DNA of 64,000 nt from the NCBI GenBank assembly GCA_963824095.1, contig CAWGNS010000014.1, positions 868,001-932,000 on the forward strand, given 5' to 3'. This document shows positions 19,819 through 32,414 of the stretch, in pieces; the first letter of the stretch is position 1, and each line of letters begins with the position of its first letter. Source of the stretch: JBBDWJ01 sp963824095 (GTDB lineage: Bacteria; Acidobacteriota; Terriglobia; Bryobacterales; UBA6623). The position numbers and the translations under genes were made by a program. The notes beneath the pieces are model-generated. The model was not told the DNA's origin. It saw only the letters and a list, made by a program, of their open reading frames with translations, and did no database searches.

Positions 19819-21090
19819 CTAGCCGCGCGCGGCCTGCGGCCGCAGGGTGCTGATCACATCATCGGCGGTGATGACGCCGCTGAGCTTGTCGTCCTCGTCC
19901 ACGACGGGCAGCGTATAGAGATTGTACTTGTCAAACATCTCGACGACGCGATCGAGATCGTCTTCGTCGCGAACTTTCGGGGTTTCGCGGAAGGCCAGGC
20001 TGCGCAGCGGCGCCTCTTCGCGGGTGATCACGAGCCGCGCGATCGGCGCCGCGGCGACGAGCCGCTCGTCTTCGTCGATCAGGAAGACGTGGGTCAGGTT
20101 TTTGAGAAAATCTTCGTTGCCGCGTATGGCCTCGAGGGCGTCGCGGACGGTGGCGTCCTCGCGCAACGCGATGAACTGTGTGTTCATCAGGCCGCCAGCG
20201 GTGTCCTCCTCGTATTCGAGCAACTCCCCGACGTCGGCGGCGGGCTGCTGCTCCATGTCGCGCAGAATCTCCTCGCCGGTCTCGCCGGTGAGCTCCTGCA
20301 ATACGTCGGCGGCCGAATCGGGGGGCATCTCGTCGAGAATGTCGGCGGCGCGTTCCTTGTCGAGCGATTTGAGGATGCTGGCCTGAATTTTGGGATCGAC
20401 TTCGGCGAGCGCCTCGGCGGCGACCTTTTCTTCCAGGGTTTCAAAAAGCGCTTCGCGCGACGCCGGCGGCAGCTCTTCGACGATGTCGGCCAAGTCGGCC
20501 GGATGGAGCTGCCCGAGGCGGTCGTGCGAAATCAGCAGCCGCAGGCGGCGCTGCGGGTCGGGCTCGACGATATTGCAGAATTCCCAGGGAATGGAGTTGG
20601 GCTTGATCTTCTGCTGCACGCGGCGCAGCATGCCCGCCGGCAGCACGCCTTCGAACAGCCGCCGGAACGCGCCCTGCATGCCGACGCCCACCTCGTATAC
20701 CCATAGCTCGTTGTGGGAGTTGGTCGAGACGATGCGTAGCGCCACGTCATTGACGCGGACCACCTTACGGCCGTTCACGTCGACAATCTGCTGATCGAGC
20801 AGATCCTCCCCCAGCAGCAGCAGGTTTTCGTCGGGATAGTAGGGAACGAAGCGGTCGCCGGACAGGCGGATGCAATCAGGCGAGATCGAAGCAACCTGGT
20901 CGTGGCCGACCATGAAGCGGGTTTTGCCCCCGCCCAACAGATAGCGGGACACACGGCGAGGGTGTTCCCGCGGAGCGATGGCGGCCTCGCGGACCCAGCC
21001 AATTCGTTGGCCGTTGGGTCCTTCGACGCGCATGCCGGTCAGCTCCGTCAGGTAGACAATCCGGTCGAGGTCTACTCTGGCCGTCGCCAT
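19819..21090 (-). CDS. Soluble PRC-barrel / MgtE_N / CBS-pair protein
   Basis: About 423 residues with no membrane segment. Residues 5-130 look like PRC-barrel units (LTGMRVEGPNGQRIGWVREA; DLLDQQIVDVNGRKVVRVND). Residues 185-290 are an MgtE_N helical superhelix (LHPADLADIVEELPPASREA, LDEMPPDSAADVLQELTGE). Residues 295-420 are two CBS motifs, ending with LPVVDEDDKLSGVITADDVI. In MgtE channels these domains close the pore when Mg2+ is high, but here the channel part is missing. The gene precedes the NRAMP-like transporter by 21 bases on the same strand, so it probably acts as its cytosolic Mg2+ sensor. The start at 21090 is chosen because GAGG then lies at normal distance; an ATG two codons upstream is too close to it. 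Confidence 0.88.
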   Translation of the reverse strand: MATARVDLDRIVYLTELTGMRVEGPNGQRIGWVREAAIAPREHPRRVSRYLLGGGKTRFMVGHDQVASISPDCIRLSGDRFVPYYPDENLLLLGEDLLDQQIVDVNGRKVVRVNDVALRIVSTNSHNELWVYEVGVGMQGAFRRLFEGVLPAGMLRRVQQKIKPNSIPWEFCNIVEPDPQRRLRLLISHDRLGQLHPADLADIVEELPPASREALFETLEEKVAAEALAEVDPKIQASILKSLDKERAADILDEMPPDSAADVLQELTGETGEEILRDMEQQPAADVGELLEYEEDTAGGLMNTQFIALREDATVRDALEAIRGNEDFLKNLTHVFLIDEDERLVAAAPIARLVITREEAPLRSLAFRETPKVRDEDDLDRVVEMFDKYNLYTLPVVDEDDKLSGVITADDVISTLRPQAARG

Positions 21091-21096
21091 GCCCAT

Positions 21097-21430
21097 TCCT
21101 CATGGTTCCGCCCAACGAGGCCTCCGCCGCGGTGGCGGAAAACCGGCTGAGGCGGTATGTACTACCAGGGTCGTCTAACATCGCCGTATAATTTGCGTAC
21201 GCCGGGCCACCACGAAACTGCGTGGCGAATCCGGGCGTTTCGGCTTCCCTCACTATGCACCATTGTTCGCCAAAGGCGCAATACGATTTGCGCAGAAACA
21301 CGGCCGGATGAAAAGGCGATCGGCTCGTGAGTGTCCCTGCGAATGGACGCAAGAGGCATCAGCCGGCAGAGGTGGCGCGAACGGACAGCCGTTGTTCGTA
21401 ACAATGCGAGCGGATGGTGCGTGAGGCTTC
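21097..21430. other. Intergenic region, no gene seen
   Basis: About 330 bases between the sugar ABC ATPase stop and the MgtE_N/CBS start, both on the minus strand. No reading frame with a ribosome site or membrane segments is present, so the sugar permease expected after the ATPase is not here. Confidence 0.6.
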
Positions 21431-22972
21431 TCAGGCGGCTTTGGTGGCCCCCGTCGCGGCCAGCATGATGGAGTGCTCGTCCCATTCGGCGGTTGGGGCG
21501 GGCGCGGTCAGCCGGCCGCGATGCATGACCGCGACACGGTCGCAGATGCCCAGCAGCTCGGGGATGTAAGAGCTGACGAACAGGATGGCTTTTCCCGTGG
21601 CGGCCAGACGGCCGATCCACTCGTAGATCTGGACCTTGCTCGCGACGTCGATGCCGCGGGTGGGCTCGTCGAGCAACAGCACGTCGCAGTCGTGGTGCAG
21701 CAGGCGCGCCAATTGCACTTTTTGCTGATTGCCCCCGGAGAGCGATTCGACCGGCGCGCCGGGGCCGGCGGCCTTGATGCCCAGCTTGCCGATCCAGCCC
21801 ACCGCGCCTTCTCGCACGGCCTTTCCGCTAAGCCAGCCACGGCGCGTGTACGGCGCGAGCCGCGAGAGGACCACGTTGTCCTCGACTGACATGCGCACCG
21901 CCAGGCCTTCGTTCTTGCGGTCTTCGCTGAGCAGCCCGAGCCCCTGCCGGAGGCGTTGGTTTGGCGAGGCGGGGCCTTCAAACGCCGCCAGGCGCACACG
22001 GCCGCTCGCGATCGGCTCCAGACCGAAGATGGCGCGCAGCATTTCGGTGCGGCCGGCGCCGATCAGCCCGGCGATCCCCAGGATCTCGCTGCGGCGCAGT
22101 TCGAATGTGGCTTCCTCGACGCTGCCCTCGACGGCCAACCGCTCGAGGCTCAGAACCGGCCCAGCGGGCTCGTGGGGCACGCGCGGGAACATCTGTTTCA
22201 GCTCGCGGCCCACCATCCAGTGAATGACTTCCTCGCGGGCGATCTCTCCGGTTGCGCCGCTGCCGACCGAGCGCCCGTCGCGCAGCACCGTGAACGAATC
22301 GGCGATCTGCTCGACTTCTTCGAGAAAGTGGCTGATGTAGACGATGGAGACGCCCTGGCCGGCGAGCTTGCGCACGACCTCGAACAGGCGCTCGACGTCG
22401 CGCCGCGTCAGGCTGCTGGTCGGCTCGTCGAGGACGACAATGCGCGCCTGGGTGACCAGGGCCCGTGCGATTTCCACCAATTGTTGCGCGGCGATGCTGA
22501 GTGAACCGGCCCTGGCTGCGGGAGAAATCTCGCTGTGGCCAAGCGTGGCGAGCGCATCCTGGGCGGCCCGCGCGGCGGCGGCATGGTCGAGCCGCCCCCA
22601 AAAATCACCGCGGGCCGGCTCGATGCCGAGCAGCACGTTTTCGGTGACGCTCAGGTGCGGCGCCAGCGCCAGCTCCTGATAGATCATGGCGACGCCCTGG
22701 CGGCGGGCATCCAGCGGATTCACCGGCCGGTAGCTCTGGCCATCCATCTCGATGGCGCCGGCGTCGGGCTGGTGCACGCCGGCCAGCACCTTCATCAGGG
22801 TACTTTTGCCGGCGCCGTTTTCGCCGATCAGAGCGTGTACCTCGCCGGGCCGAACCTCGAAATCGACGCCGTCAAGCGCGCGCGTGGCCCCGAAGGCTTT
22901 GCGGACGCCCGTCATGCGCAAGCGCGGCGGTGGCGAGGCGAGTGGGTTGAGCGAGGGTTCGGGCGGCTGCAT
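21431..22972 (-). CDS. Sugar ABC transporter ATPase with two nucleotide-binding domains (RbsA/MglA type)
   Basis: This 513-residue protein has two fused ATPase domains. The first has Walker A GENGAGKST (residues about 52-60), signature LSIAAQQLVEIARAL and Walker B IVVLDEPTSSLT. The second has the degenerate Walker A of the family (GLIGAGRTEM), signature LSGGNQQKVQLARLL and Walker B VLLLDEPTRGID. This layout is typical of CUT2 importers for ribose, galactose, xylose or autoinducer-2. It begins 55 bases after the gene for a periplasmic sugar-binding lipoprotein. The RbsC-type permease is not adjacent, so the permease must lie elsewhere or the system is incomplete. Confidence 0.93.
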   Translation of the reverse strand: MQPPEPSLNPLASPPPRLRMTGVRKAFGATRALDGVDFEVRPGEVHALIGENGAGKSTLMKVLAGVHQPDAGAIEMDGQSYRPVNPLDARRQGVAMIYQELALAPHLSVTENVLLGIEPARGDFWGRLDHAAAARAAQDALATLGHSEISPAARAGSLSIAAQQLVEIARALVTQARIVVLDEPTSSLTRRDVERLFEVVRKLAGQGVSIVYISHFLEEVEQIADSFTVLRDGRSVGSGATGEIAREEVIHWMVGRELKQMFPRVPHEPAGPVLSLERLAVEGSVEEATFELRRSEILGIAGLIGAGRTEMLRAIFGLEPIASGRVRLAAFEGPASPNQRLRQGLGLLSEDRKNEGLAVRMSVEDNVVLSRLAPYTRRGWLSGKAVREGAVGWIGKLGIKAAGPGAPVESLSGGNQQKVQLARLLHHDCDVLLLDEPTRGIDVASKVQIYEWIGRLAATGKAILFVSSYIPELLGICDRVAVMHRGRLTAPAPTAEWDEHSIMLAATGATKAA

Positions 22973-23027
22973 CGCGGGTCAATGCATGTTAGCGCATCGG
23001 GAATGTCGCCGGGCCACAATGCGCCGG

Positions 23028-24041
23028 CTACAGATACTTGTCGATGGGCGGCTTCAGCAGCAACTGAATCTCGGGCTCGTTCATGTTCTCGGGCGTGGCA
23101 ACGTGCACGCCCGTGTCGACGCGCTTTTCGATCTGCTTGGCCGGATCGCGCAGATGCTCGACGATCATCTGCACGCCCAGCTCGCCCATGCGGAACGGAT
23201 TTTGCAGCACCAGGCCCTGCAATTGGCGGTCTTCCAGGGCCTGAATCAGCTTCGCGCTGCTGTCGAAGCCCACGAACTTGACTTTACCCGCTTTGCCGGC
23301 GTCGGTAAGCGCGCGCAGCATGCCGAAGGTCGTCGATTCGTTGGGACAGAAAATGCCCTCGACCTCGGGAAAACGGTTCAGCAGATTTTCGCTCGCCTGG
23401 TAGGCCGTCTCGGTGGTGATTCCGCCGTACTGGTTGTCGCTGAGGATCTCGATGCCGGGGTATTTCGCGATCTCCTCCAGAAACCCCTGCTCGCGGTCGT
23501 GGGCGCTTTCGACACCGACCATCACGCGCAGCAGAAGGATTTTCCCTTTGCCGCCGAGAACCTCGGCAAGACGTTTGGCGCCGGCGACTCCGCCCTGGTG
23601 GTTGTCGGTGGCGACGAAGCTCACAAAGTCGTCGCCGTCGAGACCCGAATCGACGATCACGGTTGGAATGCCGGCTTCCTTGGCCTCCTTCACCGCCTGC
23701 CGCAAACCGGTGCGGTCGAGCGGAGCGAGCACGATGCCGCCGACACCCCGCGCGACCATGTCCTCGACCACGGCGATCTGTTGCGCGCGGTCGTCTTCTT
23801 TTTGGGGCCCCTTCCAGACCACCTCCACGCCCAACTCGGCAGCGGCCTTTTCGGCGCCGGCGTGGATCGATTTCCAGTACTCGTGCGTCGTGCCCATTGG
23901 GATGACGGCGATCGCGAGTTTGTGATCGCCGCTGCCGCCGGGGCCGCCACCGCAGGCGAGCAGACCCGCGGCCGCGGCCAGAGACAGTGCACGCAGCCAG
24001 CGCCGCTTGAAGATCCTTAGTTCGTGTTCACGCAGGGACAT
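23028..24041 (-). CDS. Sugar-binding lipoprotein of a CUT2-type ABC importer
   Basis: The ATG at 24041 gives a lipoprotein signal with the lipobox LLAC (Cys30) after a basic stretch (FKRRWLRALSL). The mature protein has the Peripla_BP_4 fold of RbsB-like proteins: AIAVIPMGTTHEYWKSIHAG at the start, VARGVGGIVLAPLD, IPTVIVDSGLDGDD and VKFVGFDSSAKLIQALE. The ligand is probably a sugar or sugar-like compound and cannot be named. A TTG start eight codons upstream is possible but less likely. It forms a unit with the ATPase downstream. Confidence 0.9.
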   Translation of the reverse strand: MSLREHELRIFKRRWLRALSLAAAAGLLACGGGPGGSGDHKLAIAVIPMGTTHEYWKSIHAGAEKAAAELGVEVVWKGPQKEDDRAQQIAVVEDMVARGVGGIVLAPLDRTGLRQAVKEAKEAGIPTVIVDSGLDGDDFVSFVATDNHQGGVAGAKRLAEVLGGKGKILLLRVMVGVESAHDREQGFLEEIAKYPGIEILSDNQYGGITTETAYQASENLLNRFPEVEGIFCPNESTTFGMLRALTDAGKAGKVKFVGFDSSAKLIQALEDRQLQGLVLQNPFRMGELGVQMIVEHLRDPAKQIEKRVDTGVHVATPENMNEPEIQLLLKPPIDKYL

Positions 24042-24065
24042 CTCGTGAATGATTGTAGCGGACAA

Positions 24066-24333
24066 GGGGGGACCGCTACCGGCGCCGGTCTTTTGGAGAG
24101 GAGCGCCGCGCCAGAAATGGCACCGGTGCGGCGGCCGGACGGTCGGGGTCTTTCGGGGGAATCGCCGCTTCGCAGTGAGGGACCGGCACGAGAGCCGGTC
24201 CCCGCGGTACGGTGGATCGCCCGCGCACAGGGAGGCGGGCGGATTGGGCCGCTACCTTCGGCCAGCGGCGACAGGCGGGAGCGCCTGGCACTACGTTTTC
24301 GTTACGGCGCGATTTGAAGCGCCCGGCGCCGCG
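24066..24333. other. Intergenic region with degraded repeat
   Basis: No gene is visible between rho and the sugar-binding protein gene. A degraded copy of the GACAGGCG palindrome lies at 24270-24289, preceded by GGCCGCTACC...GGCCAGCGGC. That upstream context resembles the sequence before the palindrome at 31572, so this looks like a partial element. Confidence 0.5.
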
Positions 24334-25620
<1,287 letters not shown>

Positions 25621-25656
25621 AGATTTCCTCGGAGTGAAAGAGTCTACAGATGGGTG

Positions 25657-26259
25657 TTACTGATTGAGAGATTCCTGGATGCCGCGCCACAACAGCGCGA
25701 CCCCCTCTCCCGTTTTCGAAGAGAACGCTAGTGGAGAAGCAAAATCCTTTTCGAGGGCCCGGAACGAGGTTGTCCGTTCCGATGCCTTAAGCTTATCCGC
25801 TTTTGAAGCCACTGCCAAGAACTGTTTTTGGTTCGCCAGCAGCCATTGCTTCATCTGCAAATCGAGCGCCGTGGCGCCATGGCGGCTGTCGACCATCAGG
25901 ATCACCAGCTTCAGTTGCGGCCGTTGGAGCAGGTAGCTCTCCGCCAACCGCTTCCAGTCGTTCATCGCTTCGCGGGAGACCTTCGCGTAGCCATAGCCCG
26001 GCAGGTCCACAAAGTAGAACGCTCGATCGATGCAATAGAAATTGATGGCTTGAGTGCGACCCGGCGTTCGACTGGTGTGAGCGAGCCGCGAACGATTCAG
26101 CGGCTCTTCTCCCGACCGACGTTTCCTGCCCCTCAGCAGCAACGTATTGAGCAAGCTGGATTTGCCAACGTTGCTACGACCCGCGAACGCAATCTCCGGC
26201 AAGCCGTCCCGCGGAAACTGGCTGTCCGACACGGCGCTGACGACCAGTTCGACCGGCAT
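25657..26259 (-). CDS. engB: Ribosome-assembly GTPase EngB/YsxC
   Basis: EngB is a small GTPase needed for assembly of the large ribosomal subunit. The 200-residue length fits. G1 is AGRSNVGKSSLLN, G2 TPGRTQAINF, G3 DLPGYGYAKVS and G4 SKADKL (a TKxD variant), with SSKTGEGV as G5. A slightly extended insert (LLRGRKRRSGEEPLNRSRLA) between G1 and G2 adds basic residues. It lies 86 bases after lon and 36 before rho on the same strand. Confidence 0.96.
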   Translation of the reverse strand: MPVELVVSAVSDSQFPRDGLPEIAFAGRSNVGKSSLLNTLLLRGRKRRSGEEPLNRSRLAHTSRTPGRTQAINFYCIDRAFYFVDLPGYGYAKVSREAMNDWKRLAESYLLQRPQLKLVILMVDSRHGATALDLQMKQWLLANQKQFLAVASKADKLKASERTTSFRALEKDFASPLAFSSKTGEGVALLWRGIQESLNQ

Positions 26260-26345
26260 GAGCGGCTAGTGGCGATGGAGCTTGCAGAGTCGATTTCACG
26301 CCAAGCGCCGCGAACCACCCACCGGTTCGGTGCGCCCTTTTCCCG

Positions 26346-28763
<2,418 letters not shown>

Positions 28764-28963
28764 GCGCCTGCGAGCCGCTGGCGACTCGTTTCTCCTCTAG
28801 GCTGAGTCTAACCCGGATAACCGTTTTTGTCGAATTGCTGCGGCGGCGTTACGGGCGTTTTCCGCTGCAAACGGTTCGCACGTATACACTTCAAGCGTGG
28901 GAGTGTATGAACCTGAGTCGGGTGACGCCCCCGGGCGGTAAATCAGCTAGCCGGCTCGCGACC

Positions 28964-30244
28964 TCAGCCGGCTTTTTCGAGCACCGTCAGGCTGACGTTG
29001 TGATCCTCAACCATGCGACGCGTGACGACGAATTCCTGCACTCGCTTGTAAGACGGCAAGTAATACATCACGTCGAGCATCAGCTCTTCCATGATCATGC
29101 GCAGACCGCGCGCGCCCACCTTGCGCTGCAGCGCCATGTCTGCGATCGCTTCCAGAGCGTCGGGCTCCAGCCGCAGACGGATGTTTTCGAACTCGAACAG
29201 CTTCTGGTACTGCCGCACCAGCGAATTCTTGGGCCGCGTCAGAATCTCGACCAGTGCCGTCTGGTCGAGGTCTCCCAACACCGCGATCACCGGCAAGCGG
29301 CCGACGAACTCGGGAATGAAGCCGTGGCGGATCAGGTCGTGGGGCTGCATCTGGCCGAGCAGGCCCAGATCCTTGTCTTCCTCGCGCGGGCGGACACTGC
29401 CTTCCGCGGGCTTGACCTCGCCCGAGGAACGGAAGCCGACGACACGCTGGTCCAGCCGCCGCGCGACGATCTTTTCGAGCCCCACGAAAGCGCCACCGCA
29501 GACGAACAGGATGTTGGTCGTGTCGACCGGCGTGAACTCCTGGTGGGGATGCTTGCGGCCGCCCTGCGGCGGAACGTTGGCAACCGTACCCTCCAGGATT
29601 TTCAGTAGCGCCTGCTGCACGCCCTCGCCCGACACGTCGCGCGTGATCGACGGATTTTCGTCCTTGCGGCTCAGCTTATCGATCTCGTCGATATAGATGA
29701 TGCCTTGCTGCGCGCGCTGCACGTCGCCGTCGGCGGCTTGCAGCAGTTTCAGGATGATGTTCTCGACGTCCTCGCCGACATAGCCCGCCTCGGTCAACGT
29801 CGTGGCGTCGGCTATGGCGAAAGGCACGTCCAGAATCCGGGCCAGCGTCTGCGCCAGCAGCGTCTTTCCCGTGCCCGTGGGGCCCACCAGCAGGATGTTC
29901 GATTTCTGCAGCTCGACGTCGCCGTTGCCGCGCTGCTTGCTCATGAAGACTCGCTTGTAGTGGTTGTAGACTGCCACCGCCAGTTTCTTCTTGGCGGAGT
30001 GCTGGCCGACCACGTACTGATCGAGCTTCTCTTTGAGGGCCTGGGGCTTGGGGAGGGTGAACAGATTCGGCGAGGCTTTTTCGGGCTTGTCGTCCTCGAG
30101 GATCGAATTACAAACCGCGACGCACTCGTCGCAGATATACGCTTTCGGGTAATCGCCGGGAGTCGAGATCAGCTTCCCGACCACCTCCTGACTCTTATGA
30201 CAGAATGAACATCGCAGGGTCTCGTCCGAGCCACTTCGTTTCAC
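28964..30244 (-). CDS. clpX: ATP-dependent Clp protease ATP-binding subunit ClpX
   Basis: ClpX unfolds tagged proteins and feeds them to ClpP. The 426-residue product has the N-terminal zinc domain with C12, C15, C38 and C41 (CSFCHKS ... YICDECVAVC). Walker A is LVGPTGTGKTLLAQ, Walker B IIYIDEIDKLSR, and sensor/pore elements include FICGG-like FVCGGAFVGLEKI and GFIPEFVGRLPV. clpP does not lie next to it; lon follows instead. The divergent gene at 30464 leaves about 220 bases for promoters. Confidence 0.98.
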   Translation of the reverse strand: MKRSGSDETLRCSFCHKSQEVVGKLISTPGDYPKAYICDECVAVCNSILEDDKPEKASPNLFTLPKPQALKEKLDQYVVGQHSAKKKLAVAVYNHYKRVFMSKQRGNGDVELQKSNILLVGPTGTGKTLLAQTLARILDVPFAIADATTLTEAGYVGEDVENIILKLLQAADGDVQRAQQGIIYIDEIDKLSRKDENPSITRDVSGEGVQQALLKILEGTVANVPPQGGRKHPHQEFTPVDTTNILFVCGGAFVGLEKIVARRLDQRVVGFRSSGEVKPAEGSVRPREEDKDLGLLGQMQPHDLIRHGFIPEFVGRLPVIAVLGDLDQTALVEILTRPKNSLVRQYQKLFEFENIRLRLEPDALEAIADMALQRKVGARGLRMIMEELMLDVMYYLPSYKRVQEFVVTRRMVEDHNVSLTVLEKAG

Positions 30245-30463
30245 CCAACACTCCTTCTACGGCTAACCGTAGGGGACACCCCGGCGCGCCCCCACACTTC
30301 CAGCCAACATCGGGGGCGGCGTATACCTGCCGGTACTCACTTCCAATTATCCTACGAGTGGCCCGAGATGGCAACGCACCGCAACAGCCATAGGGCAAAT
30401 TGCGCCCACAATCCAAGACTTCCCCCGGTAGCCTCGTACGGCCCAAGGTCGCATAATTCCCTT

Positions 30464-31234
30464 ATGTCAGGCAAGGGCAGACTCCGGAGATTTCTCTATG
30501 GGACGCTGATTTTCGCGGCTGCCGTGGGCGCGCAAACGCCGCAAACCGCCAGTGATCAACAGGCCCGCGACAAGGGCTGGAATCTGTTCCAGCAGGCCCG
30601 CCAGGCCTTTCGGGGCGGCGGCGACCCGGCCGCGATCCACGATTACAGCTTCGAGCTGACCACGCAGGTGCATACCCCCAAGGGTGTAACCCAGATCACG
30701 AGTAAAACTTTTTTCGTTTATCCAACTTTTGTCCGGCAAGAGATCCAAACGCCCCAAGGCACGGCAATTATCGTTTTCGACGGCGAAAAAGGCTGGCAGC
30801 AGGCGGCTGCGGGCCGTAGGGAACTCCCGGCCCCGGCCGAAAAGCAGATTCGCGCCGAACTGGCTCGCAACAACGTGCTGATCGGCCCCGAACCCGACCG
30901 CGCCCTGGTGCGCTACCTGGGCCCGGCAAAGGTCGACGACCGGCCGGTCGAGGTGGTTCAGATCGCCGATGTCGGGGGTACCCTATTACGGCTGTCGATC
31001 GACGCCGAGACCCACGATGTGCTGAAGCATACCTTCGTCGGCGACACGCCACAGGGGCTGGCCGAAGTCCAGGAGATTTTCTCGGCCTTCCGGGAAGTCG
31101 GCGGCTACCGCTGGTACCACCACCGCAAAGTCATCCGCAACGGCGAGGTGGCCCTCGAAAGCACGCGGACCGACATGCAAGTCAACTCGGGGTATGAGCG
31201 CTCGGGACTACTGGAAGAAAAAGCGCATCTGTAG
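30464..31234 (+). CDS. Secreted protein resembling outer-membrane lipoprotein carrier LolA
   Basis: The ATG at 30464 gives 256 residues with a signal peptide (FLYGTLIFAAAVGAQ). The mature protein has the alternating beta pattern of LolA/LolB-like folds: FELTTQVHTPKGVTQITSKT, FVRQEIQTPQGTAIIVFDGE, and a C-terminal REVGGYRWYHHRKVIRNGE typical of secreted LolA-like proteins that are not true LolA. A CATAAT box at 30452-30457 lies only seven bases before the ATG, so the message may be leaderless. It stands alone and is divergent from clpX. Function is inferred from fold only. Confidence 0.7.
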   Translation: MSGKGRLRRFLYGTLIFAAAVGAQTPQTASDQQARDKGWNLFQQARQAFRGGGDPAAIHDYSFELTTQVHTPKGVTQITSKTFFVYPTFVRQEIQTPQGTAIIVFDGEKGWQQAAAGRRELPAPAEKQIRAELARNNVLIGPEPDRALVRYLGPAKVDDRPVEVVQIADVGGTLLRLSIDAETHDVLKHTFVGDTPQGLAEVQEIFSAFREVGGYRWYHHRKVIRNGEVALESTRTDMQVNSGYERSGLLEEKAHL

Positions 31235-31357
31235 CCCGCAGAACCCGCTAACGACCCCTCGCCGTGGCGCGGGCTTCCGGCCGGCGGGCGTCGACCTCAA
31301 GGTCAACGTCCGTGGTTCGGAGCTCTGACGTGGGACAGACAATCTTGTCTGTCCTAT

Positions 31358-31597
31358 GTAGACAGACAGGCGCTCTCGCCTGTCGGGCCGCAGCGAGGCG
31401 AAGGCCCTCCTGACCCTGCATTTTGACTCCAGCAAACAGGCTTGCCGCGTCGCCTAGGCGCGGCGGGACTGGGCGACCGGCGCATGCGTCACCGATTCGT
31501 CGCCGTCGCGGCCTCTGGGTAGACAGGCCAAGGGCCGCCTCTGGCCGCGATAACGGCCGCCTGGCGGCGGCGACAGGCGATAGCGCCTGTCTCTACA
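31358..31597 (-). repeat. Composite palindromic element, copy 1
   Basis: The left end (GACAGGCG-CTCTCGCCTGTC, near 31366-31384) and right end (31572-31596) are inverted copies of the same palindrome. The sequence just inside the left end (AGGCCCTCC, then CCTGCATTTTGACT) matches the minus strand of the element at 35704-35862 (AGGCCTCC, CCTGCACTTTGACT), so the two share interior as well as ends. The interior here is longer. Confidence 0.65.
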
Positions 31598-31685
31598 CAC
31601 GACAGACAAGCGTCCGCGCGCCGACGTCTCCAACGGGGAAACAACTTGAGTTCGGCGTGAGAGTTCCGGCATGTGCCGGCGGGAC

Positions 31686-31719
31686 AAAAAAATACCCGGC
31701 CAACTGAGCGGCCGGGTAT
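31686..31719 (-). terminator. Rho-independent terminator on the minus strand
   Basis: ATACCCGGCC (31692-31701) and GGCCGGGTAT (31710-31719) form a perfect 10-bp stem with an 8-base loop. On the minus strand it is followed by a run of T (31692-31686). No protein gene on that strand ends here, which implies an RNA gene upstream. Confidence 0.9.
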
Positions 31720-31850
31720 GCTTCGAGTGAAAACCGTTGTATGAGGCTCGATGTCCGGGAACTTAAGAGTCCTTAGGTGACCCGGCGGGGCCGTACCGAA
31801 CGCTGCAGCCGTCGAAAGTGCCCTCCACTGGGTTCCGCATACCCGCTTAA
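31686..31850 (-). ncRNA. Candidate structured non-coding RNA (6S-like?)
   Basis: On the minus strand the stretch ends in a textbook terminator. Its start and end can also pair: GGGTATGC near 31838-31845 with GCATACCC near 31715-31722. Inside, GGAAC/GTTCC, AGTG/CACT and TCGAG/CTCGA can form further stems. The 3' half of the long closing stem (ATACCC) is also the 5' arm of the terminator, so the two pairings compete. Length (about 140-165 nt), an end-to-end stem and the lack of any coding frame or downstream gene recall 6S RNA, but I saw no decisive 6S sequence signature. The 5' end is a guess. Confidence 0.4.
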
Positions 31851-32192
31851 CAATTTCGACCACCGATCGTCGATCCGACCCCGAGCCGGCTAGACCAGCG
31901 TTTCCGGGATCCTCGGGAACTCTTGCAAGTTCCTTCGTTCAGAGAATAAGCACGCTCCGGGCCATTTGCACGCGACGCGAAAACGGATCGCTTCGGCCAC
32001 GCGATTCGCGCCGCCGAGAGCAGCGTTTGCACGGCGCAACGGCGACAGAAATCGCGCATTCTCCGCGCCTTTTCTGCGTTGCGGAGGCATACGGCTTCGC
32101 GTCGCTCGGCGCTGTGCGCGCACGATCGACAGACTGCCGCTGCTCCATATTCGACCGGTAAATTCTTACCGGGTGCGTAATTTTGACCTACC

Positions 32193-32414
32193 CTAGTCGC
32201 GCGACTCTAATCCGCTGGATGTAAGAGAGTTGGCGATGGACTTTTCGTCCTTGTGCATACGCCTCGACATACGACGTTTGTGTTTTCGAGACATAGCGCT
32301 TTCCGCGGTCGCCGCGCCTTCGCTGTCATCTTCGAACAACTTCGGTGAGTTTTGTTTTTTGATTTCGTTGTCCTGAATGGAGTCGGGAATGTCGATGCGT
32401 CTCGCTCGGATCAT
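32193..32414 (-). CDS. Possible small basic protein
   Basis: An open frame of 73 codons lies in a locally lower-GC stretch. Its product is rich in Lys, Ser, Asp and Arg, unlike the Ala/Arg/Pro-rich nonsense of false frames here, and ends in a basic segment (MSRKHKRRMSRRMHKDEKS). The first ATG has no ribosome site. An internal ATG preceded by GGAAAG would give a 33-residue peptide. No family was recognised. Confidence 0.25.
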   Translation of the reverse strand: MIRARRIDIPDSIQDNEIKKQNSPKLFEDDSEGAATAESAMSRKHKRRMSRRMHKDEKSIANSLTSSGLESRD

